A DNA stretch of 64,000 nucleotides from Hydrogenedens sp964549105 (GCA_964549105.1 CAZJTZ010000008.1:48540-112539), one strand, 5' to 3'. Shown: positions 45,698-55,198, numbered from the stretch's first letter. Notes: a model not told the origin generated them from the sequence alone. Translations and numbers: made by a program.

Positions 45698-48600
45698 ATG
45701 CCAGGCAATAATTTTATTACTAACAGTGATACAAAAAGCCTAAAAGATAGGATTTCCCAACTTGTCCAGCAGAGTAGTGAATTAAAATTTCTTGTGGGTT
45801 TTTTCTATTTTTCTGGCATCAATGAACTTTACAAAGGTATTAAGGCAAATAGTGACCTTTCACTAAAAGTATTGGTAGGTATGAAGGTGGATATTCTTAA
45901 TTCTCAACTCATAGAAGTAGAATATAATGAATCCCTTTCCCGTGAAGAAAAGATTAACATTTTCTTTGAATCTATTCGACGGTCTATTAATACGGATTAT
46001 TTTGACACGAAGGAATTTTATGAGCAGTCTCATTTCTTTATCAAAATGATAGAATCCGACAGATTAATTATCAGGAAAGCCATCCATCCTAACCATGCCA
46101 AATTGTATCTTTTCAAACTGAAAGAAGAGCAGGTAAGCAGGAATGAATTATTTATCACAGGAAGCAGTAATCTAACCCGAGCCGGTTTGACCACTCAGAA
46201 TGAGTTCAATGTAGAGATATCCGACTATGGCTTTAAGGATGCAGAGCAATACTTCGATGACCTGTGGGAAAGAGCCATTAAAATAAATGAATTAGGAGAT
46301 AGAAAAAAGAGGTTAATCGAGGTTCTTAAGCAAGAGACCCTCATTATGGAACTTACTCCTTTTGAAGCGTATGTGCTGGTGCTTAAAAGTTATCTGGAAA
46401 CTTTCGAACATAAGGATATTGGCACGATTATTATCCAATTGTTAGAAAAGAATGAGTATAGACAATACAAATATCAGTTGGACGCGATTAAACAGGCAGT
46501 TGCTATTATTGAGAACAATAATGGCGTGCTCATTGCCGATGTGGTAGGACTGGGCAAGACCATTATCGCCTGTGCAGTTGCCAGGCAATTGAGGACGCGT
46601 GGCATTGTGATATGTCCCCCCGGCTTAAGAGGTGACAATAACAGAACAGAAGGCTGGAAAAAGTATATTGAAGAGTTTGAACTATACGACTGGGAAGTCA
46701 GGTCCTCAGGTGCACTGGAAGAAGCCCATGAGTTTCTTAAAGATAAAAATGATTTTGAGGTAGTAATTATAGATGAAGCACACCGTTTCAGAAATCAAGA
46801 CACAAAAAATTACGAACTCCTCAAAAATATATGCAGAGGCAGAAAGGTTATTCTTCTTACGGCAACCCCATTTAACAACAAGCCGCAAGATGTGCTTTCT
46901 TTGCTTAACCTTTTTATTGTCCCTAAAAAATCAACTATTACCCTGGACACCAATCTTGTAGATACCTTCAAAAAATTTAATAAAGAATTTGACAACCTGG
47001 CTTATATTAGGAAACACTACCAGTCTTCTGATAATAATAAAAAAGCAGAGGCTCTCAATCGTTATGCAAATCTTTTTGGTGAAAATAACTTTGACCTAAA
47101 CAGAGTAAAACAAAAGGCAGATTTGCTTACCAAAGAAATAAGAGATGTTATAGAACCTGTAACCATTCGAAGGAACAGGCTCGATTTGCAGAACAATCCC
47201 GATTACAAAGATGAGGTGAGCGAACTCTCCACAGTAGAAGACCCCCAAGAAAAACTTTATGAATTAACCCCAGAACAGTCCAAATTTTATGATAGGGTAA
47301 TTCAAGAATTTTTCGCAGACCCCGAGGAAGGCGGAAGATTCACGGGTGCCATTTATCGCCCCTTTGAATATGAAGAAGGTATAGTTTACGGTAAATCTGA
47401 AACTACAATAGATGAAGAAAAGAATAGAGAACTATTACAACAGCGAAACCTTTTTGACATCATGCGTCGCTTGATTGTAAAACGGTTTGAAAGTTCCTTC
47501 GGTGCATTCAAAAATACTATCGAAACCTTTATTCAAATCAATGAAAGAGTCCTCTCATTTATTGAAAAAACAGGCGAGGAAGATGTTTATAAAGGTGATT
47601 ATATTTTAGACAGGGATTTACTGGAAGATATTCTTGAACTTGAAATTGATGAAATCGAAGAGCGACTAAAAGAGTATGAGGAACAAATCGAAAAAGGAGG
47701 TTACCCCAAAAGACACAAACGATATAAGATTGAACAGTTTAAACAAAAGAAAGAATTTGTCGAAGACATTAATTCAGATATAACTCTTTTTAAAGAAATA
47801 CTTAACGAACTCACTGAATTAAAACTGGTAGAAAATGACCCCAAGGCTCAAAAACTTTATGAACATATCAAAGAAACAATGTCCACGACACCTCTTAAAG
47901 GAGAACCCCAAAGAAAAATCGTGATTTTCTCCGAATATGTCGATACCATAGAACACCTTGAAAAAAAAATTAAGGAATTTGATGAAGACCTGGCAAACCG
48001 AACCCTGGTAGTATGTGACACACTTTCATCCACTACTATCACAGAAATCATCAGTAATTTTGACGCCTCAGCAAAATTACAGGAAAACAGGTATGATATT
48101 TTGTTATCTACCGACAAACTCAGTGAAGGATTCAATCTCAATAGGGCAGGTATGGTTATCAACTATGATATTCCATGGAACCCCGTCCGTGTTATCCAGC
48201 GACTTGGCCGTATCAACCGAATCAGTAAAAAAGTGTTTAATAAACTTTACATTGTAAATTTCTTCCCTACGGAAAGAGGAGCAGAAATTTTTCATTCACG
48301 GGAAATCGCTCAACGCAAAATGTTCATGATTCATAAAATCCTGGGTGAGGATTCTAAAATATTTGACATTGATGAAGAACCCACTGAATCCCGTCTTTAC
48401 AACAAACTGATACAAAACCCGGAAGCAAATGACAGAGAAAGTTTCTATACAAAAGTCGTTAATCTCTATCACCAAATCAAACAACAATATCCCGATATAG
48501 TCAAAACACTACAACAGGCACCTAAACGCGTCAAAGTCATCAAAAGAGACAATGAAAATGAAATGCTTGTGTTCTTCAAGAAAAATCGGCTATTTGTCAA

Positions 48601-49105
48601 AAGAGCAATCAAGGTTGAAGATAAAATAGAGATAGCAGATATATCCCTCGAAAATGTTCTGGATAATATCCATTGCCCCCATGAAACCATGCCTATCCCA
48701 ATAGATGATAACTTCTGGCATGTTTACGAAGAAGTAAAACAGACACAAAGCAAAAAAACAAAACCAGGGCAAACCAAAAGTCTGGAAGATGCGGCTTTAA
48801 ATATTATTGATTATCTATTAAGAATAGAAGATAACCAGGAATTGTCCTTGCTCAAACCCTTCTTACGAACCCTGCGTGAGGATATCTTAGACTATGGCAC
48901 CCTGCCCGACTATACTCTACGACGAATCAAAAATTTGTGCGAAAAGAATAAACCCCAAAAAATCGAAGACATCATAGGTGCGATTACTTCCCTGAAAAAA
49001 GAACTGGGCGAAAATTATTTAGATAAAGAGAAAAGTAGACGCTATCCGAACAAAGAGATTATCATTGCCATTGAAAACAGAAAAATAGAAGAGGGAAATT
49101 CATGA
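45698..49105 (+). CDS. PLD-nuclease/SNF2-type helicase fusion (restriction subunit-like)
   Basis: The 1135-residue fusion opens with a phospholipase D-like nuclease domain (residues ~1-190). It holds HAKLYLF (His133, Lys135) and GSSNLT (155-158), the halves of an HKD-type site; such domains act as nucleases in NgoFVII-like restriction enzymes. A superfamily 2 helicase follows: Walker A DVVGLGKTIIACAVARQL (Lys287), DEAH at 359-362 (IIDEAHRFRNQD), LLTATPFNNKP, and the C-terminal ILLSTDKLSEGFNL and VIQRLGRINRISKK. It should translocate on DNA and cut it. The ATG of the methyltransferase overlaps its stop, so the pair is coupled. drmA, drmB and pglZ are not near. Confidence 0.85.
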   Translation: MPGNNFITNSDTKSLKDRISQLVQQSSELKFLVGFFYFSGINELYKGIKANSDLSLKVLVGMKVDILNSQLIEVEYNESLSREEKINIFFESIRRSINTDYFDTKEFYEQSHFFIKMIESDRLIIRKAIHPNHAKLYLFKLKEEQVSRNELFITGSSNLTRAGLTTQNEFNVEISDYGFKDAEQYFDDLWERAIKINELGDRKKRLIEVLKQETLIMELTPFEAYVLVLKSYLETFEHKDIGTIIIQLLEKNEYRQYKYQLDAIKQAVAIIENNNGVLIADVVGLGKTIIACAVARQLRTRGIVICPPGLRGDNNRTEGWKKYIEEFELYDWEVRSSGALEEAHEFLKDKNDFEVVIIDEAHRFRNQDTKNYELLKNICRGRKVILLTATPFNNKPQDVLSLLNLFIVPKKSTITLDTNLVDTFKKFNKEFDNLAYIRKHYQSSDNNKKAEALNRYANLFGENNFDLNRVKQKADLLTKEIRDVIEPVTIRRNRLDLQNNPDYKDEVSELSTVEDPQEKLYELTPEQSKFYDRVIQEFFADPEEGGRFTGAIYRPFEYEEGIVYGKSETTIDEEKNRELLQQRNLFDIMRRLIVKRFESSFGAFKNTIETFIQINERVLSFIEKTGEEDVYKGDYILDRDLLEDILELEIDEIEERLKEYEEQIEKGGYPKRHKRYKIEQFKQKKEFVEDINSDITLFKEILNELTELKLVENDPKAQKLYEHIKETMSTTPLKGEPQRKIVIFSEYVDTIEHLEKKIKEFDEDLANRTLVVCDTLSSTTITEIISNFDASAKLQENRYDILLSTDKLSEGFNLNRAGMVINYDIPWNPVRVIQRLGRINRISKKVFNKLYIVNFFPTERGAEIFHSREIAQRKMFMIHKILGEDSKIFDIDEEPTESRLYNKLIQNPEANDRESFYTKVVNLYHQIKQQYPDIVKTLQQAPKRVKVIKRDNENEMLVFFKKNRLFVKRAIKVEDKIEIADISLENVLDNIHCPHETMPIPIDDNFWHVYEEVKQTQSKKTKPGQTKSLEDAALNIIDYLLRIEDNQELSLLKPFLRTLREDILDYGTLPDYTLRRIKNLCEKNKPQKIEDIIGAITSLKKELGENYLDKEKSRRYPNKEIIIAIENRKIEEGNS

Positions 49106-52100
49106 CTATCGAATCCGCATTACAGGAAATATTTAAGGGTTTTAGTCCAGATACTGTCTCTGATTTTTTTCAATCTCTTGAAGTAAATACACTCCGTTTG
49201 ATAAAAGAAGATTATGATTTTGAACTTGACACATCACAATTTGCAACTCCATTTCTATTTGGAGAGATAAACCTTAAAAATGAAGACTTACTTGCTATCT
49301 TTACCATCAAAGTCGAAAATAACCTGACAGAACGCTCCGGCAAAAAAGCCCAGTATGACTTAGCCAAAAAAATATTAAAAGGGGACCGTCATTATTCTGC
49401 TGGCATATTTATATTCTACGACGACAAGAACGATTTTCGTTTTTCCCTTGTATACGGCATACCCGAGCCAACAGGACAGCGTAACTACAGTTCCTTCCGC
49501 AGGTATACCTACTTCGTAAGCCGGGACCAGTCCAACAAGACATTCCTTCTACAAATACAGCAAGCCGATTTTTCTTCATTAGAGCGATTAAAAGAGGCAT
49601 TCAGCGTAGAAAAGGTAACAAAGGCTTTCTATGCTGAACTCCAAAACTGGTATTTCTGGGCAATGGACAGGGTCGTATTTCCCAATGATTACAAATACAG
49701 CCCCGACCCGGATAAAGATAAAGAGATACGAAATGCAACCAGTCTCATTCGTTTAATCACAAGAATTATCTTCATCTGGTTCTTAAAAGAAAAGGAATTA
49801 GTCCCCAAAGACCTATTCTCAAAAGAGAAACTTAACAATATTGTGAAAGAGTTCTACAAAACTGAAGACTCTTCCAATTTTTACAATGCCATATTGCAAA
49901 ATCTATTCTTTGCAACATTGAACCAAAAAATGAATGAAAGGAAATTTGCTGAGAATAACAGTTTCTCTGCAAATAAGAAGGAGTATGGCATTAAGAACCT
50001 TTATCGTTATGAGGATAAATTTTTGATAAGCAAGGACGAAGTGGTAAGACTCTTTGAAAATATTCCTTTTCTGAATGGTGGACTATTCGATTGTCTTGAT
50101 AAAGAGGATGAGCAAGGGAAAGTAATCTATGTTGATGGTTTTTCAAGAAATCCAGCAAAAAGTTCCACTATCCCCGATAATTTGTTCTTTCAGGAAAAAG
50201 AGGAAACGGTCAACCTCTCAAAATATTATGATTCTGTTTCTGACAAGACTGTCAGGGGCTTGTTTGAAATTCTGAATAATTACAATTTTACCATTGATGA
50301 AAATACGCCAATTGACCAGGAAGTAGCACTTGACCCTGAACTTCTCGGAAAAGTATTTGAAAATCTACTTGCTTCCTACAATCCTGAAACTGCCACTACT
50401 GCCCGTAAAGCCACAGGCAGTTATTATACACCCCGTGAAATTGTGGACTATATGGTAGGTGAAAGTCTGCTGGAATACTTAAAAACGATTCTCGACATTT
50501 CTGACGATACCAATACCGTTCTTGCGGGTGAAGAAGTTGAGAATAATATAGATAATCCAGACACACCTGATACCCGTCTAAGGAAACTACTCTCCTATTC
50601 AGAGGAAAAACCTACCTTCTCAGAAATTGAGAGACAAAAGATAATTTCGGCAATTGACAACATTAAAATTATTGACCCAGCCTGTGGTTCAGGTGCTTTC
50701 CCTATGGGTATCTTGCACAAACTTGTTTCCATTCTCCAAAAATTAGACCCCGAAAACAAAGACTGGTATAACCATCAATATCAAAAAGCAATCAAAGACA
50801 CAGAAGAAGTTTTTAAACACGACAATAAAGAACAAAGGGAAGAGAGACTAAAGGAGATAAATGAAATATTTGACGAAAGCATAAATTACCCCGACTATGC
50901 CCGTAAACTTTACTTAATAGAGAACTGTATCTACGGTGTAGACATACAGCCCATAGCCATTCAAATCTCAAAACTGCGATTCTTTATTTCCCTCGTTTTA
51001 GACCAGAAAGTAGATAAGAACAAAGACAACTTTGGCATAAGAGCCCTACCCAACCTTGAAACAAGGTTCGTAGCAGCAAATACACTAATAGGTTTAGAAA
51101 AACCTGAACATATATTCTATACCGATAAAATAAGAAACCTTGAAGACGAGATAAAAACATTAAGACATAAATATTTCCAGGCTAAAACGCGTAAAGAAAA
51201 ACTTAATTACCAGAATAAAGATAAAGAGTTAAGAGAAAAATTAGCAGAAGCACTAAGAGAGATAGGATTCCCGCCACATGCCTCAGATAAGATAGCCGAA
51301 TTTGACCTGTATGACCAGAATACTCACGCAGACTTCTTTGACCCTGAATGGATGTTCGGTGTCAACCACGGCTTCGACATCGTCATTGGCAACCCTCCGT
51401 ATATCTCTACAAAAGGAATTAGCGAAGAGGAAAAGAAGATATTAATGAAACATTTTGGCTTTGCAGACGATATTTATAATCATTTTTATTTCAAAGGTAT
51501 GCAATTACTAAAAGAAAACGGTATATTAACCTTTATCTCCTCAAAAACATTCTGGACTATACAAACGAAAAAGAACCTGCGTGAATTAATCCTGAAAAAT
51601 CAATTATTACAACTTTTTGATACCGTCAATCCTTTTGACGCACCAATGGTAGATACCTGCGTTATTCTTGTTCAAAAGAAATCGAACCCTTTTGAAAATT
51701 ACACCTTTAAGTATCTCGACGGAAAAAAGAGTATAGAATCTCCTGCTGTGCAGGAAGGGGATATAGAATGTTATAAAAATGCACCTAATCAGGCATTTTT
51801 CCCAATTACAGATTATAATTTAAAAATTTACAAACGATATGGCAAAAGAGTAAACGAACTACTCAATCAATGGTGGGATAAAATCTCTACCAGCAGAAAC
51901 ATAGAAAAATATAAAGTTGAATTGGAAAATTATCGTAATTCATTGAAACCGGGCGATATAACCCTATTAGGACTTATCACAGAAGGCGGTCAGGGACTAG
52001 CAACAGGAAATAATGGCAAATACATCGGGGTATTAGAAAATACCAAATGGGCGGAAAATGTAAAAAAACAAAGACCCGAAAAACTACTCATGGCTACTCA

Positions 52101-52890
52101 TTTTTGTAAACAACAGGATATAAAAAACAAAACAGATGCCTCGAATTTCTTAAACAACTTAACCGAGCAGGAAATCCGTAAATTATTTGATGGACTAAAA
52201 GAAAAATATGGCAGAGATATTTTTGGACAGGGTTGGTTATATCGAATTGTTCGCCCTGACGAAATAGCCGATATAGAAAAAATTACAGAAGACGAAAAAC
52301 TAAATGGAATTAATGGAGAAAAGACCTTTGTTCCATACGACAAAGGAGATAAAGAAGGCAACCGCTGGTATGCACCCACTCCTTACTACATCAATTGGAA
52401 CAAAGAAAATGTTAAGTTCTTAAAAGAAAATTCTGGCAAAAAAGCTGAAGGAATGCCTGTCGTCCGAAATCCCCAATTCTATTTTAGAGAAGGCTTCTGC
52501 TGGAACAATGTTTTATCAGATGAAAAGATAAAGTGTAGAATTAAAGAGAAATCCATTCACTCTACAGAGGCAATGACCTTTTTTACTCTTGAAGAAAAAA
52601 TATTACCCAACTATTATTTAATCTGTATAATGAATTCTACTTTTTTTGGTTATTATCGAATGTTATTTATTAATACTTCACATCACCTTACTACAGGGAA
52701 TGCGAAAGAATATCCTATCATCGTTCCTACATTTGAGCAATTGAAATTTTTTGATAGGATATTTAATCAAGCGGTATCAATTCAGAAACAAAAATTTGCA
52801 GGGATAATAAGTGAACAAGAAGCAGAAAAAAAACTCAACGAAATTCAAAACGAATTAGACCCATTTGTCGAGCAAATGTATCTATGCTAA
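49102..52890 (+). CDS. Large Eco57I-type adenine-specific DNA methyltransferase
   Basis: The 1262-residue protein has a long N-terminal region (about 400 residues with TPFLFGEINLKNEDLLAIF and RRYTYFVSRDQSNKTFLL). The MTase core then shows motif X-like TGSYYTPREIVDYMVGESL, motif I DPACGSGAFPMGILHKL (Asp525) and motif IV NPPY (764-767, IVIGNPPYISTKGISEEEKK). A target-recognition region follows, with a TaqI-like C-terminal part. It should methylate adenine N6, protecting the host from the coupled nuclease-helicase. It overlaps the helicase stop by ATGA, and its own end overlaps the next gene by 7 bp. The size recalls PglX and DrmMI, but the other genes of those systems are missing. Confidence 0.88.
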   Translation: MTIESALQEIFKGFSPDTVSDFFQSLEVNTLRLIKEDYDFELDTSQFATPFLFGEINLKNEDLLAIFTIKVENNLTERSGKKAQYDLAKKILKGDRHYSAGIFIFYDDKNDFRFSLVYGIPEPTGQRNYSSFRRYTYFVSRDQSNKTFLLQIQQADFSSLERLKEAFSVEKVTKAFYAELQNWYFWAMDRVVFPNDYKYSPDPDKDKEIRNATSLIRLITRIIFIWFLKEKELVPKDLFSKEKLNNIVKEFYKTEDSSNFYNAILQNLFFATLNQKMNERKFAENNSFSANKKEYGIKNLYRYEDKFLISKDEVVRLFENIPFLNGGLFDCLDKEDEQGKVIYVDGFSRNPAKSSTIPDNLFFQEKEETVNLSKYYDSVSDKTVRGLFEILNNYNFTIDENTPIDQEVALDPELLGKVFENLLASYNPETATTARKATGSYYTPREIVDYMVGESLLEYLKTILDISDDTNTVLAGEEVENNIDNPDTPDTRLRKLLSYSEEKPTFSEIERQKIISAIDNIKIIDPACGSGAFPMGILHKLVSILQKLDPENKDWYNHQYQKAIKDTEEVFKHDNKEQREERLKEINEIFDESINYPDYARKLYLIENCIYGVDIQPIAIQISKLRFFISLVLDQKVDKNKDNFGIRALPNLETRFVAANTLIGLEKPEHIFYTDKIRNLEDEIKTLRHKYFQAKTRKEKLNYQNKDKELREKLAEALREIGFPPHASDKIAEFDLYDQNTHADFFDPEWMFGVNHGFDIVIGNPPYISTKGISEEEKKILMKHFGFADDIYNHFYFKGMQLLKENGILTFISSKTFWTIQTKKNLRELILKNQLLQLFDTVNPFDAPMVDTCVILVQKKSNPFENYTFKYLDGKKSIESPAVQEGDIECYKNAPNQAFFPITDYNLKIYKRYGKRVNELLNQWWDKISTSRNIEKYKVELENYRNSLKPGDITLLGLITEGGQGLATGNNGKYIGVLENTKWAENVKKQRPEKLLMATHFCKQQDIKNKTDASNFLNNLTEQEIRKLFDGLKEKYGRDIFGQGWLYRIVRPDEIADIEKITEDEKLNGINGEKTFVPYDKGDKEGNRWYAPTPYYINWNKENVKFLKENSGKKAEGMPVVRNPQFYFREGFCWNNVLSDEKIKCRIKEKSIHSTEAMTFFTLEEKILPNYYLICIMNSTFFGYYRMLFINTSHHLTTGNAKEYPIIVPTFEQLKFFDRIFNQAVSIQKQKFAGIISEQEAEKKLNEIQNELDPFVEQMYLC

Positions 52891-53390
52891 ATAGACTTTT
52901 AAAATTGATAATGGTTCTTACATCAGTTTCGCCAGTGCTTTTTACTTTATGGTTTAAAGAATTTTCTATAGATTGGGATATTAGAAAAGGTTTTTTTTGG
53001 CTAATATTTTCAATAGTGTTAATTATATTAGCATATTTAATCTTAAAAATTTCACTCAAAAAATTAGAAATAATTGATATTAAAGTCCAAAGTATAGGTA
53101 CAGCAGATAAAGAAATATTATCTTTTATCTTTGCATACTTGCTTCCTTTAATAGAAGTTGATTTAAAAATTTTAATTTTTATTTTGGTCTTGTTTATATT
53201 TATTATATTTACAACTCATATGTATCACTTTAACCCAGTTTTTGGATTATTTGGTTATCATTTTTATAATATTAATACAGAAGGTGGCGTTTCATATATT
53301 TTAATGTCAAAGAAGCAAATTAGAAAAGTAAATCAAATTTCAAAAGTTATTCTTGTCAGTGATTATATACTGATAGATGTTAGTAAATGA
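52884..53390 (+). CDS. Small four-helix membrane protein, KwaA-like (putative Kiwa membrane subunit)
   Basis: The 168-residue protein has four predicted membrane helices. The first is MLNRLLKLIMVLTSVSPVLF; the second is GFFWLIFSIVLIILAYLILK; then come SFIFAYLLPLIEVDL and KILIFILVLFIFIIFTTHMY. It ends with a soluble tail (NPVFGLFGYHFYNIN; GGVSYILMSKKQIRKVNQI). The short TM-plus-tail plan fits KwaA, the membrane subunit of the Kiwa anti-phage system; I matched this by architecture and neighbour, not by a profile. It overlaps the methyltransferase end by 7 bp. The DNA is visibly richer in A/T than the methyltransferase gene, suggesting separate acquisition. Confidence 0.5.
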   Translation: MLNRLLKLIMVLTSVSPVLFTLWFKEFSIDWDIRKGFFWLIFSIVLIILAYLILKISLKKLEIIDIKVQSIGTADKEILSFIFAYLLPLIEVDLKILIFILVLFIFIIFTTHMYHFNPVFGLFGYHFYNINTEGGVSYILMSKKQIRKVNQISKVILVSDYILIDVSK

Positions 53391-53401
53391 AGGAGGTTCT
53401 T

Positions 53402-54220
53402 ATGAATCTATATGTTTCACTCAAGGATTCTACAAAAAAAAGAATTAGCATATCGCAAGAAATTCAGGAAGAACTTGATGAATATATAAATCCAAGTATT
53501 ATAGAATTTAAAGAAAATAAAAACCATATTTTATTTGATGGACAATATAAAGCAGATGAAGATGAAATTTTATATATAGATAATTATTCTGATCCTTTAA
53601 TTGAACAATTAAATATAGACAATGAAACTATCAAAAATACCGAAATAGAAAATATTAAATGCCTTATTTTAAAGATTAATAATAGTATTTTTGCATTTCA
53701 GAACTTTGACAATAGAAAAATTATTTCTAATAAATTTAGTTTAATTTTTAGTAAAGAAACCTTTTCAAAATTAAATAATAAAGGAATAATAATTAACAAA
53801 AATATTGATGCATTGTTGTATAACAATCAACTATTTTTTCTCTCTTTTAATAATGTTTCAAGAATATTTGATTTAGATAAATTTTATAGAGAAATAAGCG
53901 ATAAAGAAATTGATGAATTAGAAAATTCAGGAGTATTTTCTAAATCTTTAAATAAAGATAATCTCGATTCTCGAATAAGAAAAAAATTATATTTGATTAA
54001 AAGAAATAAAATATTGGATATAGTTAAAGATAAATATAAAGATATAAAAACTTATGCCAATAGAATAGGTTTAGGGGACTGTTTTCAAAACAATAAAATC
54101 CAAGTGCCTGATGATAAAAAAGGGCTTAAAGAATTAATTAATTTTTTAAATGATGATTTATACAAGTCCTCAATTACCGATTTATTATATGAAACAAATT
54201 CAAAAAGAAAAATAAAATAA
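53402..54220 (+). CDS. DUF4868-like protein, KwaB-like (putative Kiwa effector/DNA-binding subunit)
   Basis: The 272-residue protein is charged and AT-rich in codon use. The pattern LKINNSIFAFQNFDNRKI, NKNIDALLYNNQLFFLSFNN, IFDLDKFYREISDKEI, then a helical end LNDDLYKSSITDLLYETNSK is what I recall of DUF4868, the family of KwaB. In Kiwa, KwaB works with the membrane protein KwaA against phage DNA replication or ejection. The true start is probably the ATG at 53402 with AAGGAGG just before it; the ATG at 53387 overlaps the preceding stop. The assignment rests on recognition, so it is moderate. Confidence 0.55.
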   Translation: MNLYVSLKDSTKKRISISQEIQEELDEYINPSIIEFKENKNHILFDGQYKADEDEILYIDNYSDPLIEQLNIDNETIKNTEIENIKCLILKINNSIFAFQNFDNRKIISNKFSLIFSKETFSKLNNKGIIINKNIDALLYNNQLFFLSFNNVSRIFDLDKFYREISDKEIDELENSGVFSKSLNKDNLDSRIRKKLYLIKRNKILDIVKDKYKDIKTYANRIGLGDCFQNNKIQVPDDKKGLKELINFLNDDLYKSSITDLLYETNSKRKIK

Positions 54221-54399
54221 ATTATTTTATATATTAAATAATCCCATTTTAATCTAAATCTAATTAGATAGATAAAGCACTGTTTTTGATAATAATTCTA
54301 ACAAACTGATACGAATATATAAGAGTAGTAGACAAAGAAATTGATATTAATTTAAGATGTTAAATAGATTTACAGAATCCGACATAAAAATTATAAATA

Positions 54400-54999
54400 A
54401 TGATAAAATGCAAAACAATAGGATATGGCAAAGCGATGGTGAATTCTGATGGTTTTATACCGGCGCATGGTGGGTATGAGAATTTGATGTCGTATCAGAT
54501 GTCAGAGATTGTATTTGATGCGACGGTGTATTTTTGTGATAGGTATATAGATAGGTATTCGCGGACGCGTGACCAGATGGTGCAGGCGGCGCGTAGCGGT
54601 AAGCAGAATATTGCGGAAGGTTGTATGGCGTCAGGTGTCTCGAAGGAAACGGAGATTAAACTTATTGGTGTAGCAAGGGCGAGTCTGGAGGAGTTGCTCA
54701 TTGATTATAAGGATTTTCTGCGGCTTCGGAAATTGCGGTTGTGGGATAAGGATGACCGCAGGGCACTTGCAATTCGTGCGATTGGGAGGAGTAAGGATAG
54801 GTCGTATATGTCGTATAGAACCTATATTGAGCACCCGTCGGAGGAGGTAGTTGTGAACACGATTGTTTGTCTCATTCACCAGACGAATTATTTGCTTGAC
54901 CAGCAGATACGGAAGTTGGAGGAGCAGTTTATTCAGGAGGGTGGCATAAGGGAAAGGATGACGAGGGCAAGGTTGAATGAGAGGAATAAACACAGATAA
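54400..54999 (+). CDS. S23-type four-helix-bundle protein
   Basis: This family was first seen in intervening sequences of 23S rRNA, and the same fold is used by Avd of diversity-generating elements. Recognised segments are MSYQMSEIVFDATVYFCDRY, DQMVQAARSGKQNIAEGCMA, ETEIKLIGVARASLEELLID, CLIHQTNYLLDQQIRKLEEQ and GIRERMTRARL. Between helices three and four, residues 135-143 read SYM-SYR-TYI, encoded by three 9-bp units. Function is unknown in most genomes. No reverse transcriptase or rRNA gene is near. A decayed partial copy follows at 55055. Confidence 0.88.
   Translation: MIKCKTIGYGKAMVNSDGFIPAHGGYENLMSYQMSEIVFDATVYFCDRYIDRYSRTRDQMVQAARSGKQNIAEGCMASGVSKETEIKLIGVARASLEELLIDYKDFLRLRKLRLWDKDDRRALAIRAIGRSKDRSYMSYRTYIEHPSEEVVVNTIVCLIHQTNYLLDQQIRKLEEQFIQEGGIRERMTRARLNERNKHR
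54801..54827 (+). repeat. In-frame 9-bp repeat within the S23-type gene
   Basis: Three units (GTCGTATAT, GTCGTATAG, AACCTATAT) encode the Ser-Tyr-x tripeptides of residues 135-143. The same pattern occurs in intergenic DNA elsewhere in the window. Confidence 0.6.
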
Positions 55000-55054
55000 C
55001 AGTTGTGTGCAGTTGTTGTATAGCCCGTAGCCATCAGACACGACCTTTTATTCA

Positions 55055-55183
55055 AGGGCACTTGCAATTCGTGCGATTGGGAGGAGTAAGGATAGGTCGT
55101 ATAAGTCGTATAAGTCGTATATGTCATATAGGTCGTATATGTCGTATATGTCGAATAGGACCTATGTTGAGGAAATGTGGTGA
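55055..55183 (+). pseudogene. Partial duplicate of the S23-type gene with expanded tripeptide repeat
   Basis: 49 bp (54760-54808 and 55055-55103) are identical between the intact gene and this fragment. The frame stays open: ALAIRAIGRSKDR is followed by SYK, SYK, SYM, SYR, SYM, SYM, SNR, then TYVEEMW and a stop. The original has SYM, SYR, TYI. There is no upstream part, so this is an internal fragment only. Confidence 0.7.
55096..55158 (+). repeat. 9-bp tandem repeat, seven units
   Basis: Seven units of the form GTCnnATAn follow without interruption: three GTCGTATAA/T, one GTCATATAG, two GTCGTATAT and one GTCGAATAG. They lie within the duplicated S23 fragment, where the intact gene has only two to three units. 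Confidence 0.75.
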
Positions 55184-55198
55184 GATTGTTTGTAAGGA

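Noticed and set aside
45698..54220. Complete DISARM or BREX system
   Set aside because: Only the helicase-like and methyltransferase-like parts are present; drmA, drmB, drmC, pglZ, brxC and brxL are absent from the flanks.
54400..54999. Diversity-generating retroelement (S23 fold equals Avd)
   Set aside because: No reverse transcriptase, template repeat or adenine-specific variable repeat is visible; the repeat here is tandem and 9-bp periodic.
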